A stretch of 52,828 nt of DNA from Blastopirellula sp. (GCA_002733575.1 NVWB01000024.1:1-52828); one strand, 5' to 3'. Numbered from the stretch's first letter, positions 8,192 through 17,769 are shown. The notes: generated by a model from the sequence alone, not told the origin. Numbers and translations are program-made.

Positions 8192-11100
8192 TTATTTTCC
8201 AGAAACGATGATAGCACGACCAGAAGATTTTGCTTCCAGCAATTGAACTTGCAGCGGAGCCACTGGATCATTTCTCGAAATGGCAAGCGTCAGGCGATGT
8301 TTGCCTTTCTTCCAATTGATCTTCATCTGCTTCTTGATCGGAGTAGGGCTTTCATCGACCCAAATGGCGATACCCTTGATGTTTGCAAACTCTAACACGA
8401 TTTCACCGGCGGTGGTCACGTCAAATTCTGCTCTGACAAACGAGAGCAAGTCTCCATTGCGATGTGGTTTAAATGTTGGCAAGCCATCAATGGGCAACTT
8501 TCCAGAAACCATTGCATACTCGGTTACCCACTGGAAGGCAGGGTCGTCTGTCGCTGCAATGTCGGTTGAAGTCCGATTGAGTCGCCCGTTGGCTGCATTG
8601 CTGTAAGGCAATACTTTCCAGCGTCTGACGAACTTGCGGCTGTCGACTCCATAAGGGCCTTCTTTCCCGAGTTCCGAGATAAACCGGACAAGATCAACAA
8701 TCTCGGCACGCGTCAACGAATCCATAGCGCCATCAGGCATCAGTGATCGCCCTTCTTTTTCTCGTTCGATGGAGTCGAGAGGAATCGTAATCTGTCGATC
8801 TTCGGCGTCTCGCAACACGAGATCGGTATCCGTTCTACGAACTGGAATTCCACTCACCACTTGCCCTGCATCGGTCAGTATGATTAAGGAATGAAAATTC
8901 TCCTTCACCTTGGCACTAGGACGTAATAATGATTCGACAATGTAATCGACCGGAGCACTTGCCCCGAGACTGATCATGTTAGGCCCGACTACGCCGCCAG
9001 CTTCGCCGATTGCATGACACTTCAAGCAGCTCAATTCCTTTCGGCGGTAGATTAATTCCCCTTTGGCAGGGTCGCCAGATTTAACTGCGGCTTGAGTGAT
9101 TTCTTTCAGTTGTTGATCGGTCCAAACTCGAAGTTCGCTGGTCAGGTTGCCTGATTTTTTCAAAGCTTCTAATAGTTTGGCCGAAGGCGTTGTAGTAGAT
9201 CTAACAACTCGAATCGCTTTGTTCGAGATATCAGAATCTAGTTTGACATCTTTAAGCGAAGTCGCCAGCATGTCTCCTCCGCCTTTGCGAGAGAGGAATG
9301 GATTCAAAACATCTGCGGGGTTCTGATCCGCTGTCATGGTTTTCAACAAATCGACCGCACGTCGAGATCCTAAGATCGGTGCTACGCGACTCATGGCCTC
9401 AACAGCAAGTCTTTTTTGTTGATAGGTTTTGCCGGTGATCGCCAATCGATTCAGTTGATTGATGCTCTCCTTGCCTCCGAAGCGAGCCAGGGCATTGATG
9501 GCACCGACATGGCTTGGATTCGCCGCATCATTGGATAGATGGGTCACGGTCTCGCGTAGCGATTCCAGTTTCCAGCTTCCAGCCGCTAAAGCGGCCGCTT
9601 GAACCAATGCAGAGTTTTTAGAATCAAGTAGTGATGCAAGCCGAGTCAAATCACCTTGCGGTTTAATTTTACGGGCAACGGTAGTCGCCGTGAGTGCTGA
9701 AAGCAGTTCGGTACTGCGGGCAGAATTCTCTGCTGCGATTTCAACAATGTGATTAAACAGAATGCCAAGATGCTCGGCGTTTCCACGTTGGGCCACAAGA
9801 TTCAACAAATGCTTTCGCACATCACTGGATAAGGAATCCTCAGAGATTAACTCTAAGGCAGGCTTCACAATATCTCCACTAGACACCGAAGTAAAGTTGA
9901 ACAGCCAGTACTGTGGGTTCTTGGCAATATCAATCTCGCCTTGCTCGATGGCAGGCAACCACACCGACTGTAGATCGTTGGCCGCTGTCCACAGGGCGAA
10001 GTCAAGTGATTTATCAATGCTGTGCTTATGAGCGTCTGCGATGATTTTCACACTCTCAAGACTAGGATGATCGGCAGCGACTCGGACCGATTCCAAGCGA
10101 ACACGAGGGTGGCTGTCATTCACACCAGCAGCCAGATACTTGTTCGGTGTCTTTAAATGCTCAAACCACTGCCCACAGACGCGAACCGCTGCGGCTCGCA
10201 CTTGGGGATTATTGTGATTTAGCAGTTTCGCCAACAACGGTTCGTTGACTACGTCGAGAGATTGATAAACCCAAAGTCCTTCGAGTAGTTGGTGATCGGC
10301 AGTTGAATCAGTCTGGTCGAGGTTTGCAATCCATTTCACAAGCTCAGGTAAAACCGCCTTGGCTCCTTTTGATTTGAGAATCAATTTCGCATGCAACCGA
10401 ACCCATTCTTCCTTGGCTTTTAATGCTTCTAGCAGTTCTGGAATCGTGGAGTTCACTAGATCGCGTTGCTTGACTTTTTCGGCACCTTTACGTGAGACTC
10501 GCCAGATGCGTCCATGTGTATGGTCACGGCGTTCATCACGGAAATCAACTTCACCATGTTGAATAATTGGGTTATAAAAGTCGGCAATATAGATCGCCCC
10601 GTCAGGGCCCATTTTGATATCAATTGGGCGAAATGACCCATGTTTGGTTTTCAGTAGTTCTTCGGTTTGACGACTTACATAGCCAGAGCCATCTTCTTCC
10701 AATATGAATCGACAGACGCGATGGGCACGAAAGTCGGCGGTAATACAGTTGCCTTGCCAGTCATCAGGCAGGTGTGAACCAGAGATGATCTCTAAGCCGC
10801 AATACTTGGGGCTGCCAGGGTTCATGCCACTAACGACACGTCTGGCACCGGGCGAAGTGAGAAACACGGCACCAGGAAAGACATAGTTGATCCCTTGTCC
10901 ACCCGCTCCATCGGTGGCGAAGTTGGCACCCCATTGATCGAAATGATGTCCCCAGGTGTTCACCAGGCCCTTGGCCAAAACGTCTAGTTCCATGGTTTCA
11001 GGTCGAAAACGCCAGATACCGCCCCCGTTCAAACGACGAACCCCATGCGGAGTTTCGATATGGCTATGAATATAAATTGATTGATTGAAGTACATCATGC

Positions 11101-11620
11101 CATCGTGACCCCAGCGGAGCGTATGCAGAATGTGATGGGTGTCTTCGGTTCCAAAACCGGAAAGCACGACCCGTGTTGTGTCCGACTTGCCATCGCCGTT
11201 GGTATCTTTTAGGTGTAACAGTTCGGTACTGTTGGCAACATACACGCCGCCATCGCCCGGTAATACACCAGTTGGGATCAGCAGCCCATCGGCAAACACG
11301 GTCGATTTTTCGGCTACGCCATCGTGGTCAGCATCTTCCAGCACAATGATTTTGTCGTTGGCAACTTGGCCTGGTTTAATCTGAGGATAGATCGAACTCG
11401 ATGCAACCCAAAGTCGGCCTTGGGCATCGAAGTTCATTTGAATCGGTTTGGCAATCGCCGGATCAGAAGCATACAGGTTCACTTCAAACCCATCCGCGAC
11501 GATAAACGAATCACGTTGAACATCTGGGTTGGTATCAGGGATAACTTTGAGGTTGCGTTGTGCAAATAATGCGTTCGGCAGCAATAACCCGACGGCAAGA
11601 GCAGTTAGAATGCGGTTCAT
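8192..11620 (-). CDS. PVC-type membrane-bound dehydrogenase-like protein with HEAT repeats and cytochrome c domain
   Basis: The start at 11620 gives a signal peptide (MNRILTALAVGLLLPNALFA); the open frame runs on to 11683. About 1142 residues. Residues about 25-400 form a beta-propeller (LWVASSSIYPQIKPG, IKMGPDGAIYIADFYNPIIQ). Residues about 400-830 are HEAT-like helical repeats. A c-type heme site CLKCH follows near residue 865 (ELSCLKCHAIGEAGGVVGP) and the C-terminus is a beta-rich domain. This order matches the large PVC heme-binding proteins annotated as putative membrane-bound dehydrogenases. The likely role is periplasmic oxidation of sugars or similar, passing electrons to the heme. 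The SGNH-like gene is directly upstream in the same unit and a terminator follows. Confidence 0.9.
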   Translation of the reverse strand: MNRILTALAVGLLLPNALFAQRNLKVIPDTNPDVQRDSFIVADGFEVNLYASDPAIAKPIQMNFDAQGRLWVASSSIYPQIKPGQVANDKIIVLEDADHDGVAEKSTVFADGLLIPTGVLPGDGGVYVANSTELLHLKDTNGDGKSDTTRVVLSGFGTEDTHHILHTLRWGHDGMMYFNQSIYIHSHIETPHGVRRLNGGGIWRFRPETMELDVLAKGLVNTWGHHFDQWGANFATDGAGGQGINYVFPGAVFLTSPGARRVVSGMNPGSPKYCGLEIISGSHLPDDWQGNCITADFRAHRVCRFILEEDGSGYVSRQTEELLKTKHGSFRPIDIKMGPDGAIYIADFYNPIIQHGEVDFRDERRDHTHGRIWRVSRKGAEKVKQRDLVNSTIPELLEALKAKEEWVRLHAKLILKSKGAKAVLPELVKWIANLDQTDSTADHQLLEGLWVYQSLDVVNEPLLAKLLNHNNPQVRAAAVRVCGQWFEHLKTPNKYLAAGVNDSHPRVRLESVRVAADHPSLESVKIIADAHKHSIDKSLDFALWTAANDLQSVWLPAIEQGEIDIAKNPQYWLFNFTSVSSGDIVKPALELISEDSLSSDVRKHLLNLVAQRGNAEHLGILFNHIVEIAAENSARSTELLSALTATTVARKIKPQGDLTRLASLLDSKNSALVQAAALAAGSWKLESLRETVTHLSNDAANPSHVGAINALARFGGKESINQLNRLAITGKTYQQKRLAVEAMSRVAPILGSRRAVDLLKTMTADQNPADVLNPFLSRKGGGDMLATSLKDVKLDSDISNKAIRVVRSTTTPSAKLLEALKKSGNLTSELRVWTDQQLKEITQAAVKSGDPAKGELIYRRKELSCLKCHAIGEAGGVVGPNMISLGASAPVDYIVESLLRPSAKVKENFHSLIILTDAGQVVSGIPVRRTDTDLVLRDAEDRQITIPLDSIEREKEGRSLMPDGAMDSLTRAEIVDLVRFISELGKEGPYGVDSRKFVRRWKVLPYSNAANGRLNRTSTDIAATDDPAFQWVTEYAMVSGKLPIDGLPTFKPHRNGDLLSFVRAEFDVTTAGEIVLEFANIKGIAIWVDESPTPIKKQMKINWKKGKHRLTLAISRNDPVAPLQVQLLEAKSSGRAIIVSGK

Positions 11621-11699
11621 AGGACGATTATTTCCAAAGTAGGTTGGGTTGTATTGAGGAATGACTTGCAATGGGATGTGCAAATTGGTGTTCTGATTC

Positions 11700-12689
11700 T
11701 TACTTCTGTTTGACAGCTCGTTGTTTCAGCTTGTCAATTTCCAGTTCCTTGGCTGCAATCAATGGATCAAACAGCGGAATCTCGGCCGCGTTGTTGCCTT
11801 GTTCATGCTTGCGAAACAGGTAGAGATAGGTCTCGTTTTGAGGTCGATACCGGTAGAAGAAGAGTTCATTCTTTTCCAAGATTGTTTTGCGTAGTTTCTG
11901 AACTGCCCCGCTTTGCTTGGAACTCAGTGGAGACGCGATTGAAACTGATTTGCTGTTTTCAGCAAGTTTTGCAAAGGGGAAACTGGCTTCCCAATAACCG
12001 TAAGCGGTTAAGTGCAGGCCGTTGTCGGTTAAATTAACTTTCTTGTCTTGATGAAGCTCTAGGTTTTCGCCCAACTGGTCAAACAGGTCAACAAATAAAT
12101 AACCTCGCTTATAGGCCATGTCTTTGATCGTATCTCGATAAACGGCAAGCCTTGCGTTTTGCTTTGCAGGGTCAGGCAGTGGTGCCGCAAGTTTTTCAAG
12201 CGGCGTAGGCGACAACATCACAATGCGCGTCGTGTATTTATCGAGCGAATCAAGCAGCGTGTTGTAGCCAGCTTCAAATTCGGCCAAACCAGCTTTCCCT
12301 TGATAGGCCGCGTTGCTGCCATACGATACAAACACCACGGTCGGTTTGACAAGTTCTAGCGATTTTTGCAAATGGGCATAACCTTCTGCGGTATTGCCAA
12401 AGCGGGCCCTCGATTCGCCGCGCACATTATCGCCGCTCCAACCTAAGTTTCTAAAAATGATTTTCTTGTTTGGATAGGCCAATGTCAGGCGAGTTTCAAT
12501 GTAGCCATAGCGTTGTTCTCGTTCGATAAATGTGTTGCCGAGGAAAACGACTCGGTCTCCATCTACCAATTGAAACTGGTCATCTTCCCATGCGCGGGGT
12601 ATTTTGTTTTCCTGCGCTTGAACTGTCCAAGACAGTCCTAAAAAGAGCAATAGGCTGCAAGCAGAGCAAAAGAGTGATCTTAGAAACAC
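11700..12689 (-). CDS. SGNH/GDSL hydrolase-fold protein lacking the usual Ser nucleophile
   Basis: The GTG at 12689 has GGAG six bases upstream and starts a signal peptide (VFLRSLFCSACSLLLFLGLS); the longer frame would begin with TTG at 12701. About 329 residues. SGNH blocks are visible: block I region VVFLGNTFIEREQRYGYIE, block II NLGWSGDN, block III YGSNAAY and block V DNGLHLTAYGYW with the Asp/His pair. In block I the expected G-D-S is G-N-T, so the standard catalytic Ser is absent. Whether another residue acts or the protein only binds a ligand is unknown. It lies 79 bases upstream of the cytochrome/propeller gene and is probably cotranscribed with it. Confidence 0.82.
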   Translation of the reverse strand: MFLRSLFCSACSLLLFLGLSWTVQAQENKIPRAWEDDQFQLVDGDRVVFLGNTFIEREQRYGYIETRLTLAYPNKKIIFRNLGWSGDNVRGESRARFGNTAEGYAHLQKSLELVKPTVVFVSYGSNAAYQGKAGLAEFEAGYNTLLDSLDKYTTRIVMLSPTPLEKLAAPLPDPAKQNARLAVYRDTIKDMAYKRGYLFVDLFDQLGENLELHQDKKVNLTDNGLHLTAYGYWEASFPFAKLAENSKSVSIASPLSSKQSGAVQKLRKTILEKNELFFYRYRPQNETYLYLFRKHEQGNNAAEIPLFDPLIAAKELEIDKLKQRAVKQK

Positions 12690-12916
12690 TATGAACTCCA
12701 AGAGTGTAAAGTGAAATTATTATTTAATACCTGAAAACAAGGTCATCTATTCTACCGCAGTCCGTTTGCTCGTACCACTATTCCAAGTGAATGAAATAAA
12801 AGTTTTCGCAAGCAACGAATGAATTCGGGCAGGTTCCGCCCCATAAACTAGGCAGGAAGCTGAAAGAAATGCTACAATAATGAAAGTCGCTTATCTATTA
12901 CGACCTGGAGAACTTC

Positions 12917-13714
12917 ATGCTGATTGCTAAATGCCCTGAATGCCACGACCCGATTCGAATCCCAGAATTGGCCACCGAAGCCTCGCGCGCTTGCTGTCCT
13001 TGGTGCCAACAGACGTATTACTTAGCTGACGTGTTTGAAACACTGCCTCCGGTAGTTGAAATCATCGAAGGCCCCGGCAGTGACCAGAGCCGCGTCAATC
13101 AAGGCGGCATCAATGCAGAAATTGTTACCAGGGATAGTGCGGCAAGTTATGGGTTGGTGAGCGATGCATCACCCGCTTCTGACTTCAACTTTCAAGAGAG
13201 CAAATCAACAGGTTCCAGCGGCGCCCCAACGGCCAAAATTAAACGATCTGAACGCAGGCCAAGAAAGCAATCCTCGGGCGCATTTGAATTTGTAAAAATC
13301 ATCGGTGGTGGTGCTGCTGGTTGTATTATCGCCGTATCGGTTGTCTGGTACGGTTTTGGCAAACAAATGGGCTTTGAAGATAATCTTCCTGGCTGGACCT
13401 ATGTGATTGTACCTAAGAGCGTCTGGACCGAAGCGATGATTGAAGCGGCCAGCAATGCGAACCCTTCCCCTGTTGCAAATGATCTTCAATCGCAAAAACA
13501 ACCTGCAAAAACAATCAAACCAGTTGAACCACTTGAACCAGGAATCAGTCAAGACTTAACCAATCTCGTCGAAGATCTCTCACTAGAACTCGGCCCTATC
13601 GGAGCCGAAATTCCAACACCCGAAGAAATTGAAGCGGCCAATAGTATTGAAGTAGTAAGTGACGAAGAAGATACAGAAGAAAAAGAAGCTGAAGAGCCTG
13701 CTGAGGATGAATGA
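12917..13714 (+). CDS. Zinc-ribbon, single-pass membrane protein of unknown function
   Basis: 265 residues; GGAGA lies about 7 bases before the ATG. The N-terminus has two Cys pairs (CPECHD at 6-9 and CPWC around 28-31), a zinc-ribbon pattern also common in planctomycete membrane proteins. After a charged linker (KIKRSERRPRKQ) comes one membrane segment, about residues 120-143 (FVKIIGGGAAGCIIAVSVVW). The distal part is very acidic (EEDTEEKEAEEPAEDE at the end). The zinc ribbon is predicted cytoplasmic by the positive-inside rule. No function is assignable. It is transcribed away from the SGNH gene and shares a 227-base divergent region with it. Confidence 0.72.
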   Translation: MLIAKCPECHDPIRIPELATEASRACCPWCQQTYYLADVFETLPPVVEIIEGPGSDQSRVNQGGINAEIVTRDSAASYGLVSDASPASDFNFQESKSTGSSGAPTAKIKRSERRPRKQSSGAFEFVKIIGGGAAGCIIAVSVVWYGFGKQMGFEDNLPGWTYVIVPKSVWTEAMIEAASNANPSPVANDLQSQKQPAKTIKPVEPLEPGISQDLTNLVEDLSLELGPIGAEIPTPEEIEAANSIEVVSDEEDTEEKEAEEPAEDE

Positions 13715-13787
13715 TTTCTTGAGTAATTATTAAATTCCGTATTCTGACTATTTACGAAAAGAGATCTTTTTAATCCATTTTTTCTCA

Positions 13788-14033
13788 GTCCCGTTAGGGA
13801 CGATATCATGTAGCCAGGGGATTCATCCCCTAGAATCAAAGCACCAGGAGTCCAGAAAGCCCCAGCGGGGCGATATCGAATAAATTAGATGGTTGGGCAT
13901 CTGATTTTCTGAGTTAAAGATCTGATTTGTGGCTCATTGAAGCAATATCGCCCCTAACCGGGGCTTAGATGAGACATGCCTTCCATCTCCAGGGGATAAA
14001 TCCCCTGGCTACACGATACAGTCCCTCCGGGAC
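13788..14033. repeat. Large imperfect inverted repeat, REP/MITE-like
   Basis: Left arm 13788-13878 and right arm 13943-14033 are imperfect reverse complements over about 90 bases. Each arm contains the words GTAGCCAGGGGAT, a CAGGGGAT/ATCCCCTG-type sub-palindrome, a GCCCC...GGGGCGATAT hairpin and a GTCCC...GGGAC hairpin. There is no open frame within it. This fills most of the gap between the zinc-ribbon gene and gmhB (convergent 3' ends), where it could also block read-through from either side. Confidence 0.8.
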
Positions 14034-14057
14034 AGAAGGTTCCACAGCATGCTAGAG

Positions 14058-14648
14058 TTATTTCAACCAATTCTCTATCGCATTCACCAGTGAATTCTCC
14101 ACCGAGATATTACTCTTCAAGGAACTGTCCAGCGCTCTTTCTGTCTTCACGCCATTTCCGGTGCGTACGAGTATCGCCGCACAACCGGCATTGAGCCCTG
14201 CTTCTAAGTCAGACCTTTTATCGCCAATCATTACGCTTTTTGATAAGTCGATATTCATTTCAGCAGCGGCTGTTAGGAACATACCCGGCTCCGGTTTTCG
14301 GCATTTACAGGCTTGCTGATACGCCGGCACGATTCCCTCAGTGTGATGAGGGCAATGATAATAAGCGTCGACATGGGCGTCTGCCTCTTGCAGTAACTCA
14401 TCCATTCGATGATGAATCTCTTTCAGCGTTTGTTCTGTATACATGCCTCGTGCAATGCCTGATTGATTTGTCACTATGATCACCGGCACCCCAGCTTGGT
14501 TCACCCGGGCAATCGCTTCGGCGGCACCTGGTATCAGTTGCAACTTCTCAGGTGAATCAATGTACCCCGTGTCAATGTTGACTGTGCCATCTCGATCTAG
14601 AAACAACGCGGCATTGGGCTTCAGGTTACTTTTCGAAGTGTCAGGCAT
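14058..14648 (-). CDS. gmhB: D-glycero-D-manno-heptose-1,7-bisphosphate 7-phosphatase (HAD family)
   Basis: 196 residues, normal for GmhB. HAD motif I is FLDRDGTVN (nucleophile Asp and acid/base Asp), motif II lies in IIVTNQSGIARG, and motif IV is MIGDKRSDLEAG. The Zn loop is CPHHTEG followed by CKCRKPEPGM, which separates GmhB/histidinol-phosphatase types from other HADs. The enzyme dephosphorylates heptose bisphosphate during ADP-heptose synthesis for lipopolysaccharide or glycans. No other heptose gene is nearby, so it appears to be a single-gene unit. Related HAD phosphatases with other substrates are the main alternative. Confidence 0.88.
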   Translation of the reverse strand: MPDTSKSNLKPNAALFLDRDGTVNIDTGYIDSPEKLQLIPGAAEAIARVNQAGVPVIIVTNQSGIARGMYTEQTLKEIHHRMDELLQEADAHVDAYYHCPHHTEGIVPAYQQACKCRKPEPGMFLTAAAEMNIDLSKSVMIGDKRSDLEAGLNAGCAAILVRTGNGVKTERALDSSLKSNISVENSLVNAIENWLK

Positions 14649-15131
14649 AAAGATTGTGTTAATCTATAAAGGAATCAATGGAAATCAAGTGAACTTTGGT
14701 TATAAAAGAAGATGAGACTCAGTTTAATAAGAAATCGTCTCACGCCCAACCTCAACTTGGTTCAGGTTATAGGAGATAAACGTGTTATATGCTCAGAATA
14801 ATCAGAAAACCAGGCAACGGTCCGGCTAAAAACAAGGTATCTTTTCAATCTAATAAATTGATCTATTGCGATAATTCTGACCTTGTGTTTGGACATAATA
14901 TTGGGTGCCACTGGCTTCGCCAGTGTTGAATTAGAGTTATGGTCGTAATTACAATACTTCGCTGAATTCAAGAAAAGGGATTGATCGATCATTTTTATAA
15001 AAATCAGAAATACTACACTTCACACTGGCAGAGCCAGTGGCACCCGATGACGACTAACTGCGATTGTACTTCGTCCTAGCTTACGCTTCGCGCTTGAAAT
15101 TGAATACGACTACAAACATCTTGGCATCCAC
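14649..15131. other. Gene-free gap between gmhB and ppk1
   Basis: Divergent region of about 480 bases. Besides the inverted repeat at 14903-15045 I see no credible coding sequence; the open frame at 14762-14992 is low-complexity and covers half of that repeat. Promoters of gmhB and ppk1 should lie here but no strong sigma-70 site stood out. Confidence 0.5.
14903..15045. repeat. Inverted repeat pair with internal hairpins (REP-like)
   Basis: GGGTGCCACTGGCTTCGCCAGTGT-type 24-base unit at 14903-14926 and its reverse complement at 15022-15045, differing at only about two loop positions. Each unit is itself a hairpin (CACTGGC...GCCAGTG). Two inverted hairpin units about 95 bases apart are the layout of paired REP sequences. 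Confidence 0.75.
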
Positions 15132-17306
15132 ATGGCAAAATCTGAAAAAACAAAACGTAGCAAAAAGATTTCTCCAGCAAAGCCGGTAAAGCTTTCTCGT
15201 GAAAACGATGCCGCTTGGCGGGGAGCCTTACAAGATCGAGATCAAGGCTGGTTAGAGTTCAACCGCCGTGTCCTGCACGAAGCTTTGGACACTCGCACGC
15301 CGCTGCTGGAACGCGTGAAGTTTTTAGCCATCTTCTCATCGAATCTCGATGAGTTTTTCATGAAACGAATTGGGATACTGCGAATTCGCAGCATTGCCGA
15401 ACCACTTCGATCTCAGTCGATTGGACCTGACAGTATCAAGCAGAGACTCCAAGGACTCCGCGCACAAATCGTCCCCTTATATCAACAACAGGCCGATTGC
15501 TTCAAAAACGAGATATTGCCCCAGTTGGCGGCCAACAACATTCACCTAATGAACTGGGACGATCTGAGTGAATGGCAGCGTGAGAAAGCGAGCGACTTTT
15601 TTCTCAAAAATGTCTACCCGGCTTTGACCCCGTTGGCACTCGATACAGGACATCCGTTTCCGTATATGTCGAACTTGTCGACCTCACTGGGCTTCGTGCT
15701 ACGTGTGCCGGAGTCGGATGAAAACTTGTTTGCCAGGGTCAAGGTACCCAACATTCTTCCGCAATGGATCTCACTGAAAAACGACGAACACTCTGGGCTG
15801 TTTTATGTCAGTCTGCATGATTTAATTCATCATAATGCCGACAAGCTTTTCCCAGGTATGACCATCGTTGACTCGACTCCGTTTCGATTAACCAGAAACG
15901 CCGAAGTAGAACTCGACGATGATGACGAAACCGAAAGCATTCGCTCCATCGTTACCGAAGAATTACGCCAACGAAAATTTCAGCCAGTGGTTCGACTGGA
16001 ACTGGGTGAGAACCCAAACGCTTGGGTACGTGATTTATTGATGCGACAGTTTGATTTAAGCGAAGATGACGTTTACGAACTTGCTTCCGAACTCGATTAC
16101 CCTGGCCTTTTGCCAATTGCCAATCTTGATATCAAACACTTGCGTGATAAACCTTGGAACCCTATTGTTCCGGCGGTGTTATCAGGCGAAGAGGCTGATA
16201 TTTTTTCGGTCATCAAAGGGGGAGACTTGTTGGTCCATCACCCTTACGAATCGTTTGATGCGAGTGTTGAACACTTTATTCGCTCTGCCGCCCATGACCC
16301 GAAAGTGGTTGCGATCAAAATGACCGTGTATCGCGTGGGTGACGATACGCCGTTTGTGCAATCGTTGATTCAGGCGGCGGAAGCTGGCAAGCAAGTCGCC
16401 TGCTTGATTGAACTGAAAGCCCGTTTCGATGAAGAACGCAACTTGCACTGGGCCAAAGAACTTGAGAAGATTGGCGCTCATGTAGTTTACGGAGTATTAG
16501 GGCTAAAAACGCACACAAAAATTGCAATGGTCGTCAGAAAAGAGTCCGACGGCATGCGTTGCTACGCACATATCGGCACCGGCAACTATCATGTGAAAAC
16601 CGCTCGACTGTATACCGACGTCGGACTGTTTACCTGTGACCCTGTGATCACCAACGACGTGGTGAATTTGTTTCACATGCTGACTGGCCGCTCAAGAAAA
16701 CCTACGTTTAAAAAACTGTTAGTTGCCCCAATCAACATGCGTGAACGCCTGCTCGAAATGATCAAGCGAGAGATCGAAAACCACAAAGCAGGCAAGCCGG
16801 CTCTGATCATCGGTAAGTTCAATCAGTTAGAAGACCCTGCGATGTGCCATGCCCTGATCGAAGCATCGCAAGCTGGTGTTCAAATAGAATTATTGGTCCG
16901 TGGATTCTCCTGTTTAAAGGCAGGCGTTAAAGGAATCACCGACAACATCACCATACGCTCGGTCATCGGGCGTTTTTTGGAACACTCACGCATCTTCTAT
17001 TTTGCAGCAGGGGCCGATAACCCGTTGGATGGTGAATTCTACATTGGTTCAGCCGACTGGATGCAACGTAATTTATCGAATCGTGTCGAAGCGATTACGC
17101 CAATTGAAAATCGCCAACTAAAAGAGCGGCTCTGGGAAGTTCTAGATGTCATTCAACGCGACCAACGTCAAACCTGGGTAATGGAACCTGACGGCAATTA
17201 CCGGCAACTGTCGCCCAGTAAAAAGGCAACTGAGATCGAAATCGCAGGAACCCATCAAGCCCTGATGGATTTAACGCAAGCTCGGATTAAAAAACAACTG
17301 AAATAA
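15132..17306 (+). CDS. ppk1: Polyphosphate kinase 1
   Basis: 724 residues, within the normal PPK1 range. The N-terminal domain carries RVLHEALDTRTPLLERVKFL and FSSNLDEFFMKRI. The two phospholipase-D-like domains follow: HHPYESFDASVEHFIR, TVYRVGDDTPFVQSL, and LKTHTKIAMVVR with the phosphorylated His near residue 461. HIGTGNYHVKTARLYTD follows near residue 480 and LEHSRIFYF near 616. The enzyme reversibly makes inorganic polyphosphate from ATP at the inner membrane. A Lys-rich 20-residue leader precedes the domain. It appears monocistronic, with the 100-residue membrane protein starting 116 bases downstream. Confidence 0.96.
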   Translation: MAKSEKTKRSKKISPAKPVKLSRENDAAWRGALQDRDQGWLEFNRRVLHEALDTRTPLLERVKFLAIFSSNLDEFFMKRIGILRIRSIAEPLRSQSIGPDSIKQRLQGLRAQIVPLYQQQADCFKNEILPQLAANNIHLMNWDDLSEWQREKASDFFLKNVYPALTPLALDTGHPFPYMSNLSTSLGFVLRVPESDENLFARVKVPNILPQWISLKNDEHSGLFYVSLHDLIHHNADKLFPGMTIVDSTPFRLTRNAEVELDDDDETESIRSIVTEELRQRKFQPVVRLELGENPNAWVRDLLMRQFDLSEDDVYELASELDYPGLLPIANLDIKHLRDKPWNPIVPAVLSGEEADIFSVIKGGDLLVHHPYESFDASVEHFIRSAAHDPKVVAIKMTVYRVGDDTPFVQSLIQAAEAGKQVACLIELKARFDEERNLHWAKELEKIGAHVVYGVLGLKTHTKIAMVVRKESDGMRCYAHIGTGNYHVKTARLYTDVGLFTCDPVITNDVVNLFHMLTGRSRKPTFKKLLVAPINMRERLLEMIKREIENHKAGKPALIIGKFNQLEDPAMCHALIEASQAGVQIELLVRGFSCLKAGVKGITDNITIRSVIGRFLEHSRIFYFAAGADNPLDGEFYIGSADWMQRNLSNRVEAITPIENRQLKERLWEVLDVIQRDQRQTWVMEPDGNYRQLSPSKKATEIEIAGTHQALMDLTQARIKKQLK

Positions 17307-17422
17307 CGTGTTGATTGCTTGCGTGGAGAAAATTCGCCTTCCTTTGCACCCTGGTATTCTGATATGAACTAGGTACAGAGTTTCACCCAGTCGTCGCAAA
17401 CACCATAGGCTCGGAAGCCGCA

Positions 17423-17725
17423 ATGAAAAAACATTGGCCGCTACACGCAATTCATCTCGGCATCCTGTTCTTGCTGCTGGGCATTCAAATGTTTGCGGTG
17501 GAAAGGTACGTGCTGACACCGACCGCTACAAAAGTTCTATCCAAGGTAACTGGCCCTGCTAACAATTCAGCCAACGGAAAACTACAAGAATTTGTGGTGA
17601 ACAATACCGGTGTTTCTCACAATCTTGATCTACCCGACTGGCTCTCTTGGGGCACCGCTTGTGCGGGTGCCGTGTTGATTATCCACGGAGTATCACAAGC
17701 CCGGCTGCGTAGAAAGAAGAAGTAG
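17423..17725 (+). CDS. Small two-pass membrane protein, unknown
   Basis: 100 residues. Two hydrophobic segments, about residues 8-26 (AIHLGILFLLLGIQMFAVE) and 73-90 (WLSWGTACAGAVLIIHGV), flank a polar loop with NNSANGK and NNTGVSHN. The end is strongly basic (RLRRKKK), so both termini are predicted cytoplasmic. Not recognised as a named family. It follows ppk1 on the same strand; a functional link is only suggested by position. Confidence 0.6.
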   Translation: MKKHWPLHAIHLGILFLLLGIQMFAVERYVLTPTATKVLSKVTGPANNSANGKLQEFVVNNTGVSHNLDLPDWLSWGTACAGAVLIIHGVSQARLRRKKK

Positions 17726-17769
17726 GTCAGTGCTGTGCCTGCCAGAGATTGAGAACCGATCTTGCTTCA
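17722..17769 (+). repeat. Dispersed intergenic repeat, copy 1
   Basis: Begins GTAGGTCAGTGCTGTGCCTG, then GAGATTGAGAAC and TTGCTTC. The first 20 bases are identical to 33661-33680 and the remainder is closely similar. It overlaps the stop codon of the preceding small gene. Confidence 0.65.

Noticed and set aside
14762..14992. 76-codon frame in the gmhB-ppk1 gap
   Set aside because: Covers one arm of the REP-like inverted repeat, Asn/Ser-rich, no start context.
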